64,000 nt of DNA. Origin: Cercophora sp. LCS_1. Its lineage: Eukaryota; Ascomycota; Sordariomycetes; Sordariales; Lasiosphaeriaceae. Numbering within the stretch: position 1 is the first letter of the stretch; each line of letters opens with the position of its first letter. The position numbers were made by a program, and so were the translations under genes. The notes beneath the pieces are model-generated. The model did no database searches. It was not told the DNA's origin and saw only the letters and a list, made by a program, of their open reading frames with translations. The stretch covers positions 1,178,001 to 1,242,000 of the forward strand of contig JAPZLL010000001.1 of NCBI GenBank assembly GCA_036250225.1, written 5' to 3'. Shown piece by piece: positions 41,264 through 52,500 of the stretch.

Positions 41264-42065
41264 TACAGTCAAACTCGGGGGCCGTACATGTCTGATAGTT
41301 CTGGTGACACATCAACACCCACTGTATATCAAACGCTGTGTTCCCATACACCATGTCGCATTGATGATATGCACAATCCCGTATTCAACGATGGCAGTTC
41401 TGCCTGCATCGCTACCCCCGTGATCTGCGCTTCCCTGTTCCTGTGGGTCTTGTGATGCAGATGGTCGTGGAACGGGCCGCCATGCGAAGTAACAGCCCTT
41501 GGCAGGGATCATATCGACCATATTTGAGCCGCATCGACGTCATGCTTAGGAATTACCGGTAGCTGGACATCCGTTTTCGAACGCTACCAAGAAGAGCAGG
41601 GCTTGTGCAAGGTACCTTTCTGTCTTCAAACCTGTGGTAAAAGCGTTGTCATCGAACTAGTCAACGAACTAGATTGGGGCCCTCGAGTCCTCGGCGATAG
41701 TTTCTACATAATACTGAGCCAATCAGTAAACACCTCAGAACCACCGGAAAAAAAGTTCAATTAAAGGAACGCATTCCCATTTGTACATCTACACAAATCT
41801 TGAAATACGTTCGTTGTTGTGGCCCTTGTTATGATGCTTGGAACAGAAGTCGTTTCCTGCAACCAACTCACCGCCTTCCCTTTTGGACTGCAAGTTAGGT
41901 AGTGCCGGCAGGCAGCGCAATCTAAGCGAGGGAAGTTGCACCCGACATCAACTGCGCTCTCTTCGGCCTCTCAACAGAACCCAGCTGCGCTAATTCAACC
42001 ACCGACTTCGAGATGCACAAAACAGCCAAATGCAGGATGAATAGACTATTTCGCATTTGACCAAC
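41264..42065. other. Intergenic, mss51 / PXA gene
   Basis: This 802-nt segment is the 3' flank of mss51 and the promoter of the PXA gene. No coding, repeat or RNA signal was recognised. Confidence 0.4.
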
Positions 42066-45000
42066 ATGAGCTCGCCGGCCCCCTCGGGTCCCGCCCACGA
42101 GGCAACTCCGCGCCCCAAAGCGCCCCCCGCCGCAAGCGCCAGCTCCGACTCGGTCACGACATCGGCTGGTTCCCGGCCATCACACACCCGCGGACCGTCG
42201 CAAGGGGCGAATACTCCGCAACCGCCGGTGGGGGGAACGGCGGGAGGTCGGCGCGGCGCCCGCGCCACAACTGCCGACCCGCTCTCCGACCGGGCGACCA
42301 CAATCCTCATCCGCCGCATCCTCTGTCCTCAGATCTCGGACAAGGGAAAGGCCTCACCGCCTCTAATAGAGGACTTGCTGCCGCCACTTACAAGCCGGAA
42401 TGATGTTGACCTCCAACTCTACGCCCTCATCGCCATCATCTTGAGGGAATTTGTACAAAACTGGTACAACAAGATCACGCCAGACGAGACCTTCGTTGCC
42501 GAGATCGTCCACATCATAGCCCACATCACACGAGCTCTAGAGCAACGCCTGAGGAAAACTGATCTTGAGAGTCTGTTGCTCGACGAGATTCCCAGCCTCC
42601 TCGACAAACACATCACAGGTCAGCGTCCGCCACGGCCCGAGCGAAACGTGATGGCCCTACTAACTTGAAGACGCTGTAGTCTACAGAACAGCGCATGATC
42701 CAGTCGTACAGCACCCTCTTCAAGCCAATCCAGAAGAGGTATACCACTCGCTCTGTCCGCTGCCTGCCTTATCCCCTGTTCCCAACCCGGACGACCTCAC
42801 GAGCATCGCGGAACAGGCCAAAAACGAGGCGGCGTACCGTCAGCTGCTCGTCCATGCGGTTTTGGTGACCCTTTTGCCAACCGAGGATCTTCAAAACGGC
42901 TGTCTGGCGGCGCTGGTTGGACAGATCTTCTCGGAACTAATCATCGCCAATGCAGTCGCCAACAAACTATCGGAGCCATGGATGATATACGAGATGCTTA
43001 TCATTGCGTCAAGGACAATCCTACAGAAGCGCACAGCGGGGAACGAGGGTATTCCTGGGAAGCTCGATACCCAAGGGTCCTCTGGGAAAGGCCGCTGGTC
43101 GATCTATGCCTTGTTCTGGACCGTTCTGCAGTGGTCCTTCTTCGCAACATCATTTGTGAGAGGTCTCTTCACTGTCATCCTCGCCTCTCGCTCTGTTCCA
43201 TTTCGGGCCTTGCGCAGCAAAACAGACGACAAGAATGTGACGGATCACAATGCCAGGCTCGAGACCACGCAGCCCGCTAGCTTGTCCGAGACACGACCAG
43301 AGCCAGTCAAGGTGCCAGTGCTCGCCTTTCGATGCTGGGCTGCAATATCGAATCTTATTGAGATGGATGCGCGGATGCCTTGGCTTCACGGCACGCTATC
43401 GCTGATGCAATGGATCGCCATGACGGGACCCGGACGCATCGCCGGCCTAGATGGCAGACTTGATAGGTAAGTCCATGACTTCTTTCCTTTCCCTTTCCAG
43501 CCCCTTGTGCAGATCAAGCCGTCACACTGCAGGGCTCTCAGGTCACTGGATCTGGGGGCGTGTCTCTTGGGGTACGAATCATGACTTGGATGTGCAAGTG
43601 CACACGGCAGCGTTGTAGCCATTCTCTGTCATGACCCGGGTCGGGATTCGCGTGGTGCAGAACCAGCCATGCGGAGCAGCTTGGAGTCCTGAAGAATAGG
43701 GCCACGGGATTCGGCGCCTCTGCCAATGCCAGGCCGGAAACAAAGCCTTGGGAGAGAGGCTAGGATGCAGCGAGCCACACCTCCCACATGCCATGCGGCC
43801 GAATCGGCGACCGCGCGACCTCGCATGCCCGCCCCTCACCAAGCCTGCATCTGGGACTCGACAAGACCCGACCAATGATGGGCCGCGACCGGCCTTGGCC
43901 ACGTCCCATTGCACGATAGCCGTTGTGGAGCTGCTAGACGGGCCATCAACGTCGCTCCTATACGCGCCGGGCTCGACATGGCCGACAGGGATCGGGACGC
44001 CCTCCAAAGCCGTCGCATCCACCTCATTTTACGCTTCAATGTTCTGCCTCTGGCTCGTTATTCGTTAGCCTTTGCGCTTCGTACCGCCCCACCGCGTGCC
44101 GTGTCCGATGTCAGCACGCTGCCTCTGCATCTCGATGCCCTCTTGTCAGGCCAGATCCCCGATGCAGCTTGCCCCTTCTTGGATGCCGCTGCCCACAGTC
44201 TCCACCTCGTCGCGAGAGCAGGCCGACCGAGTGACAGATCGCAACGCGTGTTTCAGCTCGCTGGCCGGCCGTCCCCGAAACGAAAGGCAATATTGGGCTG
44301 CCAGGCGCTCTTCAGCTATCACAGCCATGCGCTGTCAACTGGCGAATACGTCTGGACGCCTCAACGGGCCCGGCAGTGTTGCGACTCGCGCGCGATTTGC
44401 TGCTTATGACGCGAGAGCAAAGTCGTGAACAATGCTTCAGCGCGCAAGCCCTGCGTCCTCTGGCTCCGACCTGGGTCCGGTGGTCTATCGCCGGCCGCTG
44501 TCAGCATCTCCCCACCATCTTCCGCCTCCCTGTCCCCCCGCATTGAGCTAGCGAGCTCTGCTCTCCTGCTGGCCTCAGTGGTCCCCTGCAAGCCATGTTG
44601 GCCGGGGGGGGGGGGGGGGGCAGGCTTTTGCTCCGAAGAACCCCTCGGCAGTCTCAATTTCGCGGTGTCAATGCCGCGCTTTCCACGACGATATTCCGCC
44701 TCACTGACCATTGTTGCGGACTCGGGATGGTGGCATCACTGTCGCGCCCGATGCTTGACGCGACCTACCCGGGTTTTGGTCGTCGCTCGGACGCAGCCAC
44801 GCAGCCTGGCCATTTTCTCCTGCACCCATGCCCTTGATACCCGTTGTCCCGAAGGCTCTGAGACTCAGGTTGACAATGCCATGGTTCACGCCGAGAGACA
44901 TTCGTCCCCTTCAATCATCACATAAGCACGCCACGAGGATGGAGCCTGCGAAGGGACCGAACCCCTCACCCACACCATTTTGTCACCCACCCCTCCCTCC

Positions 45001-46005
45001 CACCGCAGACGCCCCCCTCTTAGATCTCCCACGCATGAAACGCTGCAAACGTCTTTTTTTTATTTGTTATTGTTTTTTTTTGCTCTCTCAAACATGTTCC
45101 AATAGTGTCGTTCGGATGAAACGTTCCCCCAAAGGCTGACTAGAGATATTGATGTCAACCAATATAGGCTTCTATCGTATGGAATCCATCGGTATTTGCT
45201 CGACCCAATGAGCCTCCCCCCACTTCTCCGCAACGTGCGCGGCGCCCTCTTTCCGAACAACGCACCTGGCACGTCGACCCTGGTGGCTCCGTCGTCTGAA
45301 GCCGAGTTTTTGCGCCTGCGACGAAGATGCGCTAGGGCTCTTTTGGCTCTTGTTCCGTTGAGGGGCGGCGTTGGAGGCGCTCTGGCATGGTTGTATTTCA
45401 ACGGGCACTTGTCTACTTCATCTTCCGGATCGACAGGTTTGTCAAGAGCAGAACGGGGCCAAGCTGGCGTTGGCGGGCAGGCCCGTCGCGGCGCCCAACG
45501 TGCTAAGCCTAGTGCTCCCGCTAGCGCTAGTACTGTCAGTCGTGCAAGCGCAGAGACACCACAATGTCAAGGGCAAGGGCAGGGACAAGGACAAGGACAT
45601 GGGTCCTTGGCGCCCAAAATACCTGAGCCTGATGTTTTGACTCGACGATCAGGATCACCACACAGAGACAGAGGGCCGCGGTCCGCGCCGAACAGCGGCG
45701 CCGGAGGTGGCGGTCAGGCAGCTTCAAAGTCTGCTGCGCTAGCAAGGGGGCTTGCAGGCGACGCCTCCAACAAGTCTAAGAGCGTCGGAAGCAGGGCCGA
45801 TGAGGATGCCGACGTTGATGATTGTGATGATGATGCTATGCTACTGGATGAGATTGAGACGGGAATTCTTAATGTTTTTGGCGATGCTTATTGTAATAAG
45901 CACCTAGTGTATTCCATTGTCGAGCTCATCCTCGTCAGGTTGTTGCCCGAGCTCGCGGAGAGAGGCCCGAGCGAGCTGTTGGTTGAGAGGATACCCTCCC
46001 CGTAG
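42066..46005 (+). CDS. PXA-domain protein (sorting-nexin-associated domain)
   Basis: Three exons are read: 42066-42618, 42680-43466 and 45168-46005, giving 725 residues. The N-terminal 70 residues are Pro/Ala/Ser-rich. The PXA domain runs from about residue 75 (LSDRATTILIRRILCP, then DLQLYALIAIILREFVQNWY) to about 300, ending near QNGCLAALVGQIFSELIIANA. In other proteins PXA lies beside PX domains and occurs in endosomal or lipid-contact proteins; no PX domain is visible here. The C-terminal third has a QGQGQGQGQG run and Ser/Arg-rich linkers, then a helical tail (AYCNKHLVYSIVELILVRLL). The second intron is 1701 nt, far above the local norm, yet the flanking exons join in frame into a continuous helical segment (GLDGRLDR then LLSYGIHRYLLDP). 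The start at 42066 is the first ATG of the frame. Confidence 0.82.
43467..45167 (+). other. 1701-nt intron of the PXA gene
   Basis: It is bounded by a consensus donor (GTAAGT) and acceptor (AATATAG), with a GCTGAC branch-like site about 30 nt before the acceptor. It is GC-rich, contains a 17-G run (44604-44620), and carries ORFs of up to about 166 codons on both strands. None of these resembles a known protein. No terminal repeats or transposase were recognised. Confidence 0.7.
44604..44620 (+). repeat. G17 homopolymer tract inside PXA intron
   Basis: Seventeen consecutive G residues preceded by GGCC, inside the large intron. It has the same length and the same GGCC left flank as the tract at 30083-30099. 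Confidence 0.9.
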
Positions 46006-46097
46006 CACAGAGCCGGCAGCATGCGCTTGATCGTTGGCCTTTCTAGAGTTTCGCATAGTACCGAATAATGTTGTAATATGATGACGTGAATGGGCCT

Positions 46098-46133
<36 letters not shown>

Positions 46134-47802
46134 TAACCATTGAAGAGAGATAGATGGATGGATTGACTGACTGGAACGGACGGTAGGTCGGTGGATGTGG
46201 ATGGATGCGCCTGTAACTGTAACGCGGCGCGGACATGGTTGTGAGTGGTGGATACATCCCGCTGCGAGGAGACGCTGCAGCGCTGGTGGGTGGTAGATAA
46301 TACACTCTACTATATCGCCGGAGACTTTATAGGTAGTTTGAGTGGACTGAAGCAACCCCGACTTTTACCGGATGGGTTTGGCGGGGGTTTTCATGACAAA
46401 CATCCTCCCAAGCCATGTCGCTGTAACGAAACTGGCAGTTAAACTCATCAGACATGTGATGCGTACCCGTACCAGGCACTTTCCGCATGATACGTAATGG
46501 ACGAGAAACAGATGTTTACTTGCAAGAGATGGTCATAAATATCGAGCTTAAAGAGCGAGCCTCCCATCCCTTGTCCTGTCGCTGTCCAAAGCGGATCGAG
46601 GCTATGGTCCGCTGATGGCTAGATTGAAAACTAAGCAACCGCACACCATGCATTCCATCCCAGGAATATTCTGTGACAGTGGTTTCTTGTTTTCCGTCTC
46701 CGGTACCACACGATGCCATGAAACTCTGGTGCAAAACTTCCCCCACAAAGGAGCTGCTTTCCTCAAGAGTGGCCGGCCAATTACAGACCCCATCAGCCCA
46801 AGGCGCCTGCAACCCAGCAATCCGTCCCTCCGTCCCGTCCAACCCTCCAAGAAAAGATAACCACAGAGGCAAACACCCAGATAAGGGCCGAGGATACGAA
46901 TCCACAGCGTTCTGCCTTCGGGCAGAAATCCCAGTCCCTCGCGGGCCGACGGTACCCGTATCTTTGCTCGCTCTCGTTCCTGCCCCGTTTGCAAGTCACT
47001 CGCTGCTGGGTCAGCCCTTCTCCATTTTCATGTTGACAACCACCGACCTAGGTGACCCGAGCAAACGTGGACATCGCCAGCTATCACAAACAGCTCATGT
47101 ACACACCAAAACTCGCCGGAATGTGATGCACCAAAGACCGCCATAGTGGTACAGAGAATAGTAAACCGAGAAACAGAATCAATAGAGTTCCCAAGTCACA
47201 CCATTGGCACAGCAGGAAAATGACCTGACCACACACATTGGCAGAGGGGAAGGAAACGAGAAACAAAAGATCAGAGAATGGAAAGCAAAGAAAAAATAAA
47301 ATAGCTGAACCCTCCAAATAAAATAAAAAAATTGAAAAAGGGTCGGGAGCTAGCAATGGTAGTCGGGGAAAAGGAATCCAAGGGGCCATTTCGAGCCCCG
47401 GTTCGCGTGAGCGCAAAAAGTCTTCCGGTATCGGGAGCGGTAAAGATGTTGCTTGATACGGCCGTGAGATCCGAGAGCGCCAAAGGGGTATATGTAGATC
47501 GGATCAGAAAATATAAGGTATGCGGTATGCGGTTTGTATGTAACTGCGAAGTGGGCGTGTGTATATATCGGTGTTTTGATCGTTGGTGGTCAAACGACCA
47601 TGCTGTCGTGAGACGTGGAAATCGTTTACTCCTGAAGACTTGAAAGAACCCCCCAAAAGCGTCAAGCCAAAGCATTGATATCGTGAAAGCGGCAAACCCC
47701 ATGTGTTTTGTGGTAATCCAATGGCCCAGAAGGAGTACGTTGTGGTCTTTGGCGGTAGAAACGACCGAGATCCATCCAGCACTCTCTCCTCAGTGTGTTG
47801 TT
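46006..47802. other. Intergenic, PXA gene / CENP-B-type regulator
   Basis: This 1.8-kb segment separates two convergent genes. It contains a (GT)16 microsatellite, listed separately. A/T-rich sequence at 47280-47340 probably belongs to the 3' untranslated region of the regulator. No further gene is supported. Confidence 0.4.
46101..46132. repeat. (GT)16 microsatellite
   Basis: An uninterrupted GT dinucleotide run of 32 nt, about 95 nt downstream of the PXA stop codon and probably within its 3' untranslated region. Confidence 0.95.
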
Positions 47803-49583
47803 CTAAGTAGCCATTGTTGCTTCCGACTTGACCATAGAAACAGGCGGGGCATTGGGCATTTCGCTGTCTCCTTCGGGAATGCGAGATAACCCGCCCATGC
47901 CGTGTGCCATGGCCTTCGCTAACTGATTTTGATGAATCCTCAGCTTCTCTGTCAGCCTCACAACTGTGAGGTATTCGTTGTGGTCAAATCCACCCGCGCT
48001 CTGGATGAACGACAGCAGAGTGTCGGCAGCCCTTCGCGCATCCTCTTGCGTCGGAGAACTTGGTGATGAGCCCACTGCGCTTGCCGTAGCCGAGTTCGCA
48101 GCCCTGCCCGCTATGCTGCCATTGCTGCTACTATGTCGGAGTTGTGGGGAGGTCACGGCATGGTCGAGGTTGAATGGCGGCCCGTTTGCCTCGTTCGCTG
48201 GTGACTCAAGAGCCGACGAGGGTGCGGTAGAAGAAATGTGATACTTGGGTGTCAACGGCTCTGAAGACTGCGACTGGTTCATGTATTCAAGATCCAAGGT
48301 CGGGAAAGTCTGGCTGCGTGGCCGCTGGAAGTTTGAAGCAGGCCCTCCAAGCGGCGGCATCTGTCTGCTCGGATCAGCTGAGAGGAATCCACCAACGTTC
48401 GGGTCAGGCGAAAAGCTAAACGAAGCCGTTGGGCTGAGGGCACTCCCAGAGAAAGACGAGGCTGCAGTGTCAGTGAACGCACTGTTCAGGGACGTCGTGC
48501 TTTGCGAGTTGGCGTGCTTGTAAGTGCCGTGGGCTGAATTGAAATCCATAAAGTTGCCCATATGCTCCTTATCCTCGTCGCTTCTGTTTGCCGACAACGG
48601 GGACGGGGACAAATGGCCCGACGGTGACGCCGGGGAAATGGCACTGGATGGCTGGGAAGCGCTGAGAGACGGCGAGGCACGGGCACTATCGGGAATGTTG
48701 GTCTCCGATGCGCGACGCATCAGTTTGCCTTGGCCGATCCCGTGCTTTAGCATGAATTTGTCGAGCCAAGCCGAGCTGTTGTTGCTCTTGCCATACGTGT
48801 CCGCGGTGGTGCTGCCCATCGTGGTGGAAAAAAGGCGCGCCTTCTCCTTGAGCTCCTCACTTGTCACCGTGATGCCGGTCTTCTTGGCGTTTCGGATGTA
48901 GTTGGTCAAGGCTTTCTCAATGTCTACCCCTTTGCCTTTGGCGCGCTTGATTGGAGAGCTGCTTCGGTCATCTTGACCGAGATACTTTTCCTTGTGGCGC
49001 AAGACCTTGGACACGGTGCTGTTGATCACGTTAGAAAGATGCCCACTTTGCGTTGGAGGACGGGGAGCTAGTTGTCGCCTCACCTTCTCTCGACCCCGAA
49101 GCGAGCACCAATGTCTGTCTGCTTGACGCCCGGGTGATCTTCGGCGTACTGGCACATGGCCCGACGATCATCATCTGTCAGTGTCTTCCTAGGTTGCGAA
49201 GTGGTCTGGAGGGGAGCCAGTTTTGTCGTCTTCAGGGGCTGGGTTACGGAAGGTATCGGAACTGGAGGGACAGGGTGCGGACCATAGCTGTTGGGGTTGG
49301 TGAGCATGCTGGGCCACTGGGGCATCATGAGCATCGGGAGCTGTGTATGAGTGGTCTGTGGTTGGGGTGGAGGCGGCGGCGGCATCCTACTCAGCGACTC
49401 TGAGGGCAGACCGTGGGTTTGGATCGGCGGCATGTAGCCATAGTTTCCCCCGTAGTCAGCCATCGTGGTCTGGTGGTGATATGAGCTCATGTCTACCCAG
49501 TTTTCGTTGCCGTATGAGTTGTTGTCGTGGGCAAGGTGAGAGTCCTGGTCCATGGCTGTCGAGCCGATGATCTGGTTATGCAT
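47803..49583 (-). CDS. CENP-B-type helix-turn-helix DNA-binding protein
   Basis: Exons are 49583-49084 and 49018-47803, with a 65-nt intron, giving 571 residues. The first 120 residues are Pro/Gln/Tyr-rich with a poly-Pro stretch. A CENP-B N-terminal HTH follows at about residues 133-185 (KTLTDDDRRAMCQYAEDHPG, then TDIGARFGVERSTVSKVLR, which is the recognition-helix end and spans the splice junction). A second CENP-B-type (Tc5-like) HTH runs from about 200 to 280 (GVDIEKALTNYIRNAKKTGI to AWLDKFMLKHGIGQGKLM). The rest is Ser/Pro-rich, with a short helical C-terminal segment (AADTLLSFIQSAGGFDHNEY). The double HTH is that of pogo/Tc1-mariner transposases; no DDE catalytic domain is present, so this looks like a domesticated DNA-binding regulator. 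Target genes are unknown. An internal ATG ten residues downstream is an alternative start. Confidence 0.85.
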
Positions 49584-52500
49584 CCTGGTGAGGGGCCTCG
49601 CTAGGTCGGGGCGAGACCGGGGAGAATGGGGCGGCGAGGGCGGCTGCTGTTTGGACGAACACGGAGGTCAGGCGGAAAGCACTGGCCAGTACAGCGTCGG
49701 GGAGGAGGTGAAGTCGTCCGCAGGGACGACGAGTGGTAGCTGCACCAGAGCCACTGCGTCGGGGAGGGGGAAGCAGACTGGTCAAGTGTGTGTGGGATGC
49801 GCAATACACACTGAGCAGGCGAAATGCATGATACGACGGTCCAATTGGTCCCTGGATGAGCATGCAGCGGTCTGGCCGTGGACCGAGTGCAAGTGTGTAA
49901 GTGCTGGGAAGCCCGGAAGCCGTGGTTGCACTGGGGCTGCAGCAGCGTTGCAGGGTGGTCGACTCGGCCGGTTTCCCTCTCGAGAAGCGCGTGCGTGCTG
50001 GACGAGAAAACCGTAGCCGCCTTTGTCGACAGCTTTATCGGCACAACCCCCTACGCCCCGGACAACAGCAACAACAGCAACAGCACAACACGCCTAGAAA
50101 CGTGCGCCCTATCCCGTCCTGTCCTGTCCTGTCCGTTGCGTTCACCTCGGTGTCGTCGAGACCGGCGAGTAGTGCTGGCGGTGATGGTGTCGGGCCGCGT
50201 GTTTCACCCCGTGCGCGGAGGTCCCCCGAAGCTCGCTGGCCGAAGGAGAGCTCGTCGACGGCGGCGGCATGAAAGGGCAACCGAAAAAGCCCTAGGATGG
50301 TCCGGGGCACGCAGCAGCATCCGCAGAAAGAGCGGCAGCAAACAAGTCCTGCGTGGGCGATCTACCAGTAGGACGACAGTCGGCTGCAGAGAGCAGGCGC
50401 CGCAATGCAGTCCAACGTCTGCTTCTGCTGGAGCTGGGTCGAGATAAGTCAGACGCACAGGAGAGCAGGCATGCACACTGGGAGGGCCACGCTTGGGTCT
50501 TGCTGCGCTGTTATGTAGTGTAGGTAGGTCAACCCGGCCGCAGCGTGTTTGTAGGTCCTCGCAGGGGTCCAGGGGGCACGGATTTCCAGGTTGGGGGGAG
50601 GGAGAGGGGGCAAGGGGGGCAGCAACCTGACCCAACCTAGGGGGGTGTGCCCTGGGGTGTGTAGGAGGATAAGCTGCGCGACGGAGAACGGGCACCAGCG
50701 AGAGCCGGCCGACGGGGGGCGAGCTTCACCATGAGCGAGCAGCAGGCGGATGAATTGATCGAGCACCGGCCTGGCAAGCCCCAGCGCGGCTTGGGCTGGC
50801 ACACCCCGGGGTTGGCTGTGACAGCTTGACAACCGAATGAGCCAAAGAGGGCAGGGCTGGCGAGCGCGGTGGAGGGCATTTCATGCTAGCGTCGAACTTG
50901 GGTGGAGGAGCGCCAGCATTTGCAATGAGGCCAAGTACCAATGTACCCGCGGCCAGGTGAGCAAAAAGCAACGACAAGTCGCCCTTGGCAGAGGCCGTTT
51001 TGGCGATGTGACAGGGTCCGGATCGGGCCTTGAAGGAGACGATGATGATGGGCATGGACATGGACCCATGATAGACATGGGTGTTTGGCCCGCCCATTCC
51101 TGATCCTCGAGGAGGGGCTGACGGACATGAGGTCAAGCGGATGGCGTGTGTTGCGGGCGCGCAAGCGTGCGTGCGTGCTTGCCTGCTGGTAGGCGGTGAG
51201 TGGTGAGCGCAAAGACTGATGAAAGTGGTGAACGGTGAATGGCAAGTGCTAGTGATCGGGACTGGAGCTCGGTGCGCCTGCAACGGTGCAGCCTGGAAGG
51301 AAACCCCGAGCAAACAAGCAGACGGGTCGCAGTTTCCTCGCCGCTGGACGTCTCCCGGAGGCGCGATCGCGGCGCGCCTGCCCCAAGCTCCTTTTTCCCT
51401 CCCGCAGCTTCCTTCCACAGCTCCCCAGCTTGCTGCTCCGATTCCATGCCGCAAGGGCCTAGAGGGAAGGAGCCGTCGAACAAAAAGCAAATAGCTTTTC
51501 CTGTTTTGTTTCTATTATCCACACCTATTCCCGTATCGATTTCCCTTTATCAACATCATGTTCCTATCAATAGCCATAATAGCATTGTCTCGATATCAAT
51601 AGTATGCCTCGGGCATTGCCTGCCAACGGCTGCCGTCTGCGAATCACAGCCGCGCAGACGACCTCTCGACATTGTTTGGCTGGCTCCGATACCCTCGCCA
51701 TGCCATCGTTCGTGATTCCCCATCCCCCAGGTTTTCTTTTAGCTTGCTGCCCTTGCTTCCTCCCCGCGCAGGGGTCCGCCGCAGAGGTCGCAAAGGGGCT
51801 CCACGCTTGCAGAAGGTAAAGCGGGTGGGTGTGGCCGCTTCTGCGTGTCCCGCCAGGCCCTGTCTGAGCAAGACCCAACAAGGCCAGAGCCCTGCCGTTT
51901 CATAGGGCCGTTCCTGGCAGCGCTGCATTCTGCCAATGCACTCGAAATCCATCCCGTCTTTCTGGAGACGGCGGCGATAACGACTTGGTAATGGACGTTC
52001 TGCCGACTGCGTCCAGTAGGCTGCGCGACCCGACGACATCCGAGCAGGGCAGTTAGAGGGAAAGGAATCCAAGTACGAGCACGTCGGCCGCCTCGCCAGC
52101 CTGAGACACCACACACCTCCTTTGTCAGCCCCCTCCCCCAATGCAATATCTAATCTCGCCCACCAGCCGCGGGCGCAGGCGCAGGCGCGGCAGGCGACGG
52201 CTGAACCGCCGCTGACGACTGCCAACTGGCGGCCGGGCACCGAGTAGCACGACTCTGGGGAACATCGGGTGTCGCCCCAGACACTCTCCGTCCGCCTGCC
52301 GCAGGTGCCGTAACTGCACCACAACCGCACTGCAAACAATATGGAATTGAGATGGACACCAAAAGGGGCAAGGGAGTCCCTAGCCCACTAAAACTAGCCC
52401 CCGGATGTCGCCTAAACAGAGCTTCCAGGGGGGGACCTGGGCTCGTTACTGACTCTACTCTAGATCGCGTCTCTTCCTGCGGGCGCCGTGATGGGAAGAG

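Noticed and set aside
45196..46005. Independent gene starting in the third PXA exon
   Set aside because: The ORF begins with a TTG and reads on in frame from a consensus acceptor at 45167; the protein continues the PXA gene's helical segment.
50726..51490. 254-codon minus-strand ORF in the gene-poor tract
   Set aside because: No family resemblance, high Arg/Ser/Pro/Ala content, and many similar overlapping ORFs in other frames.
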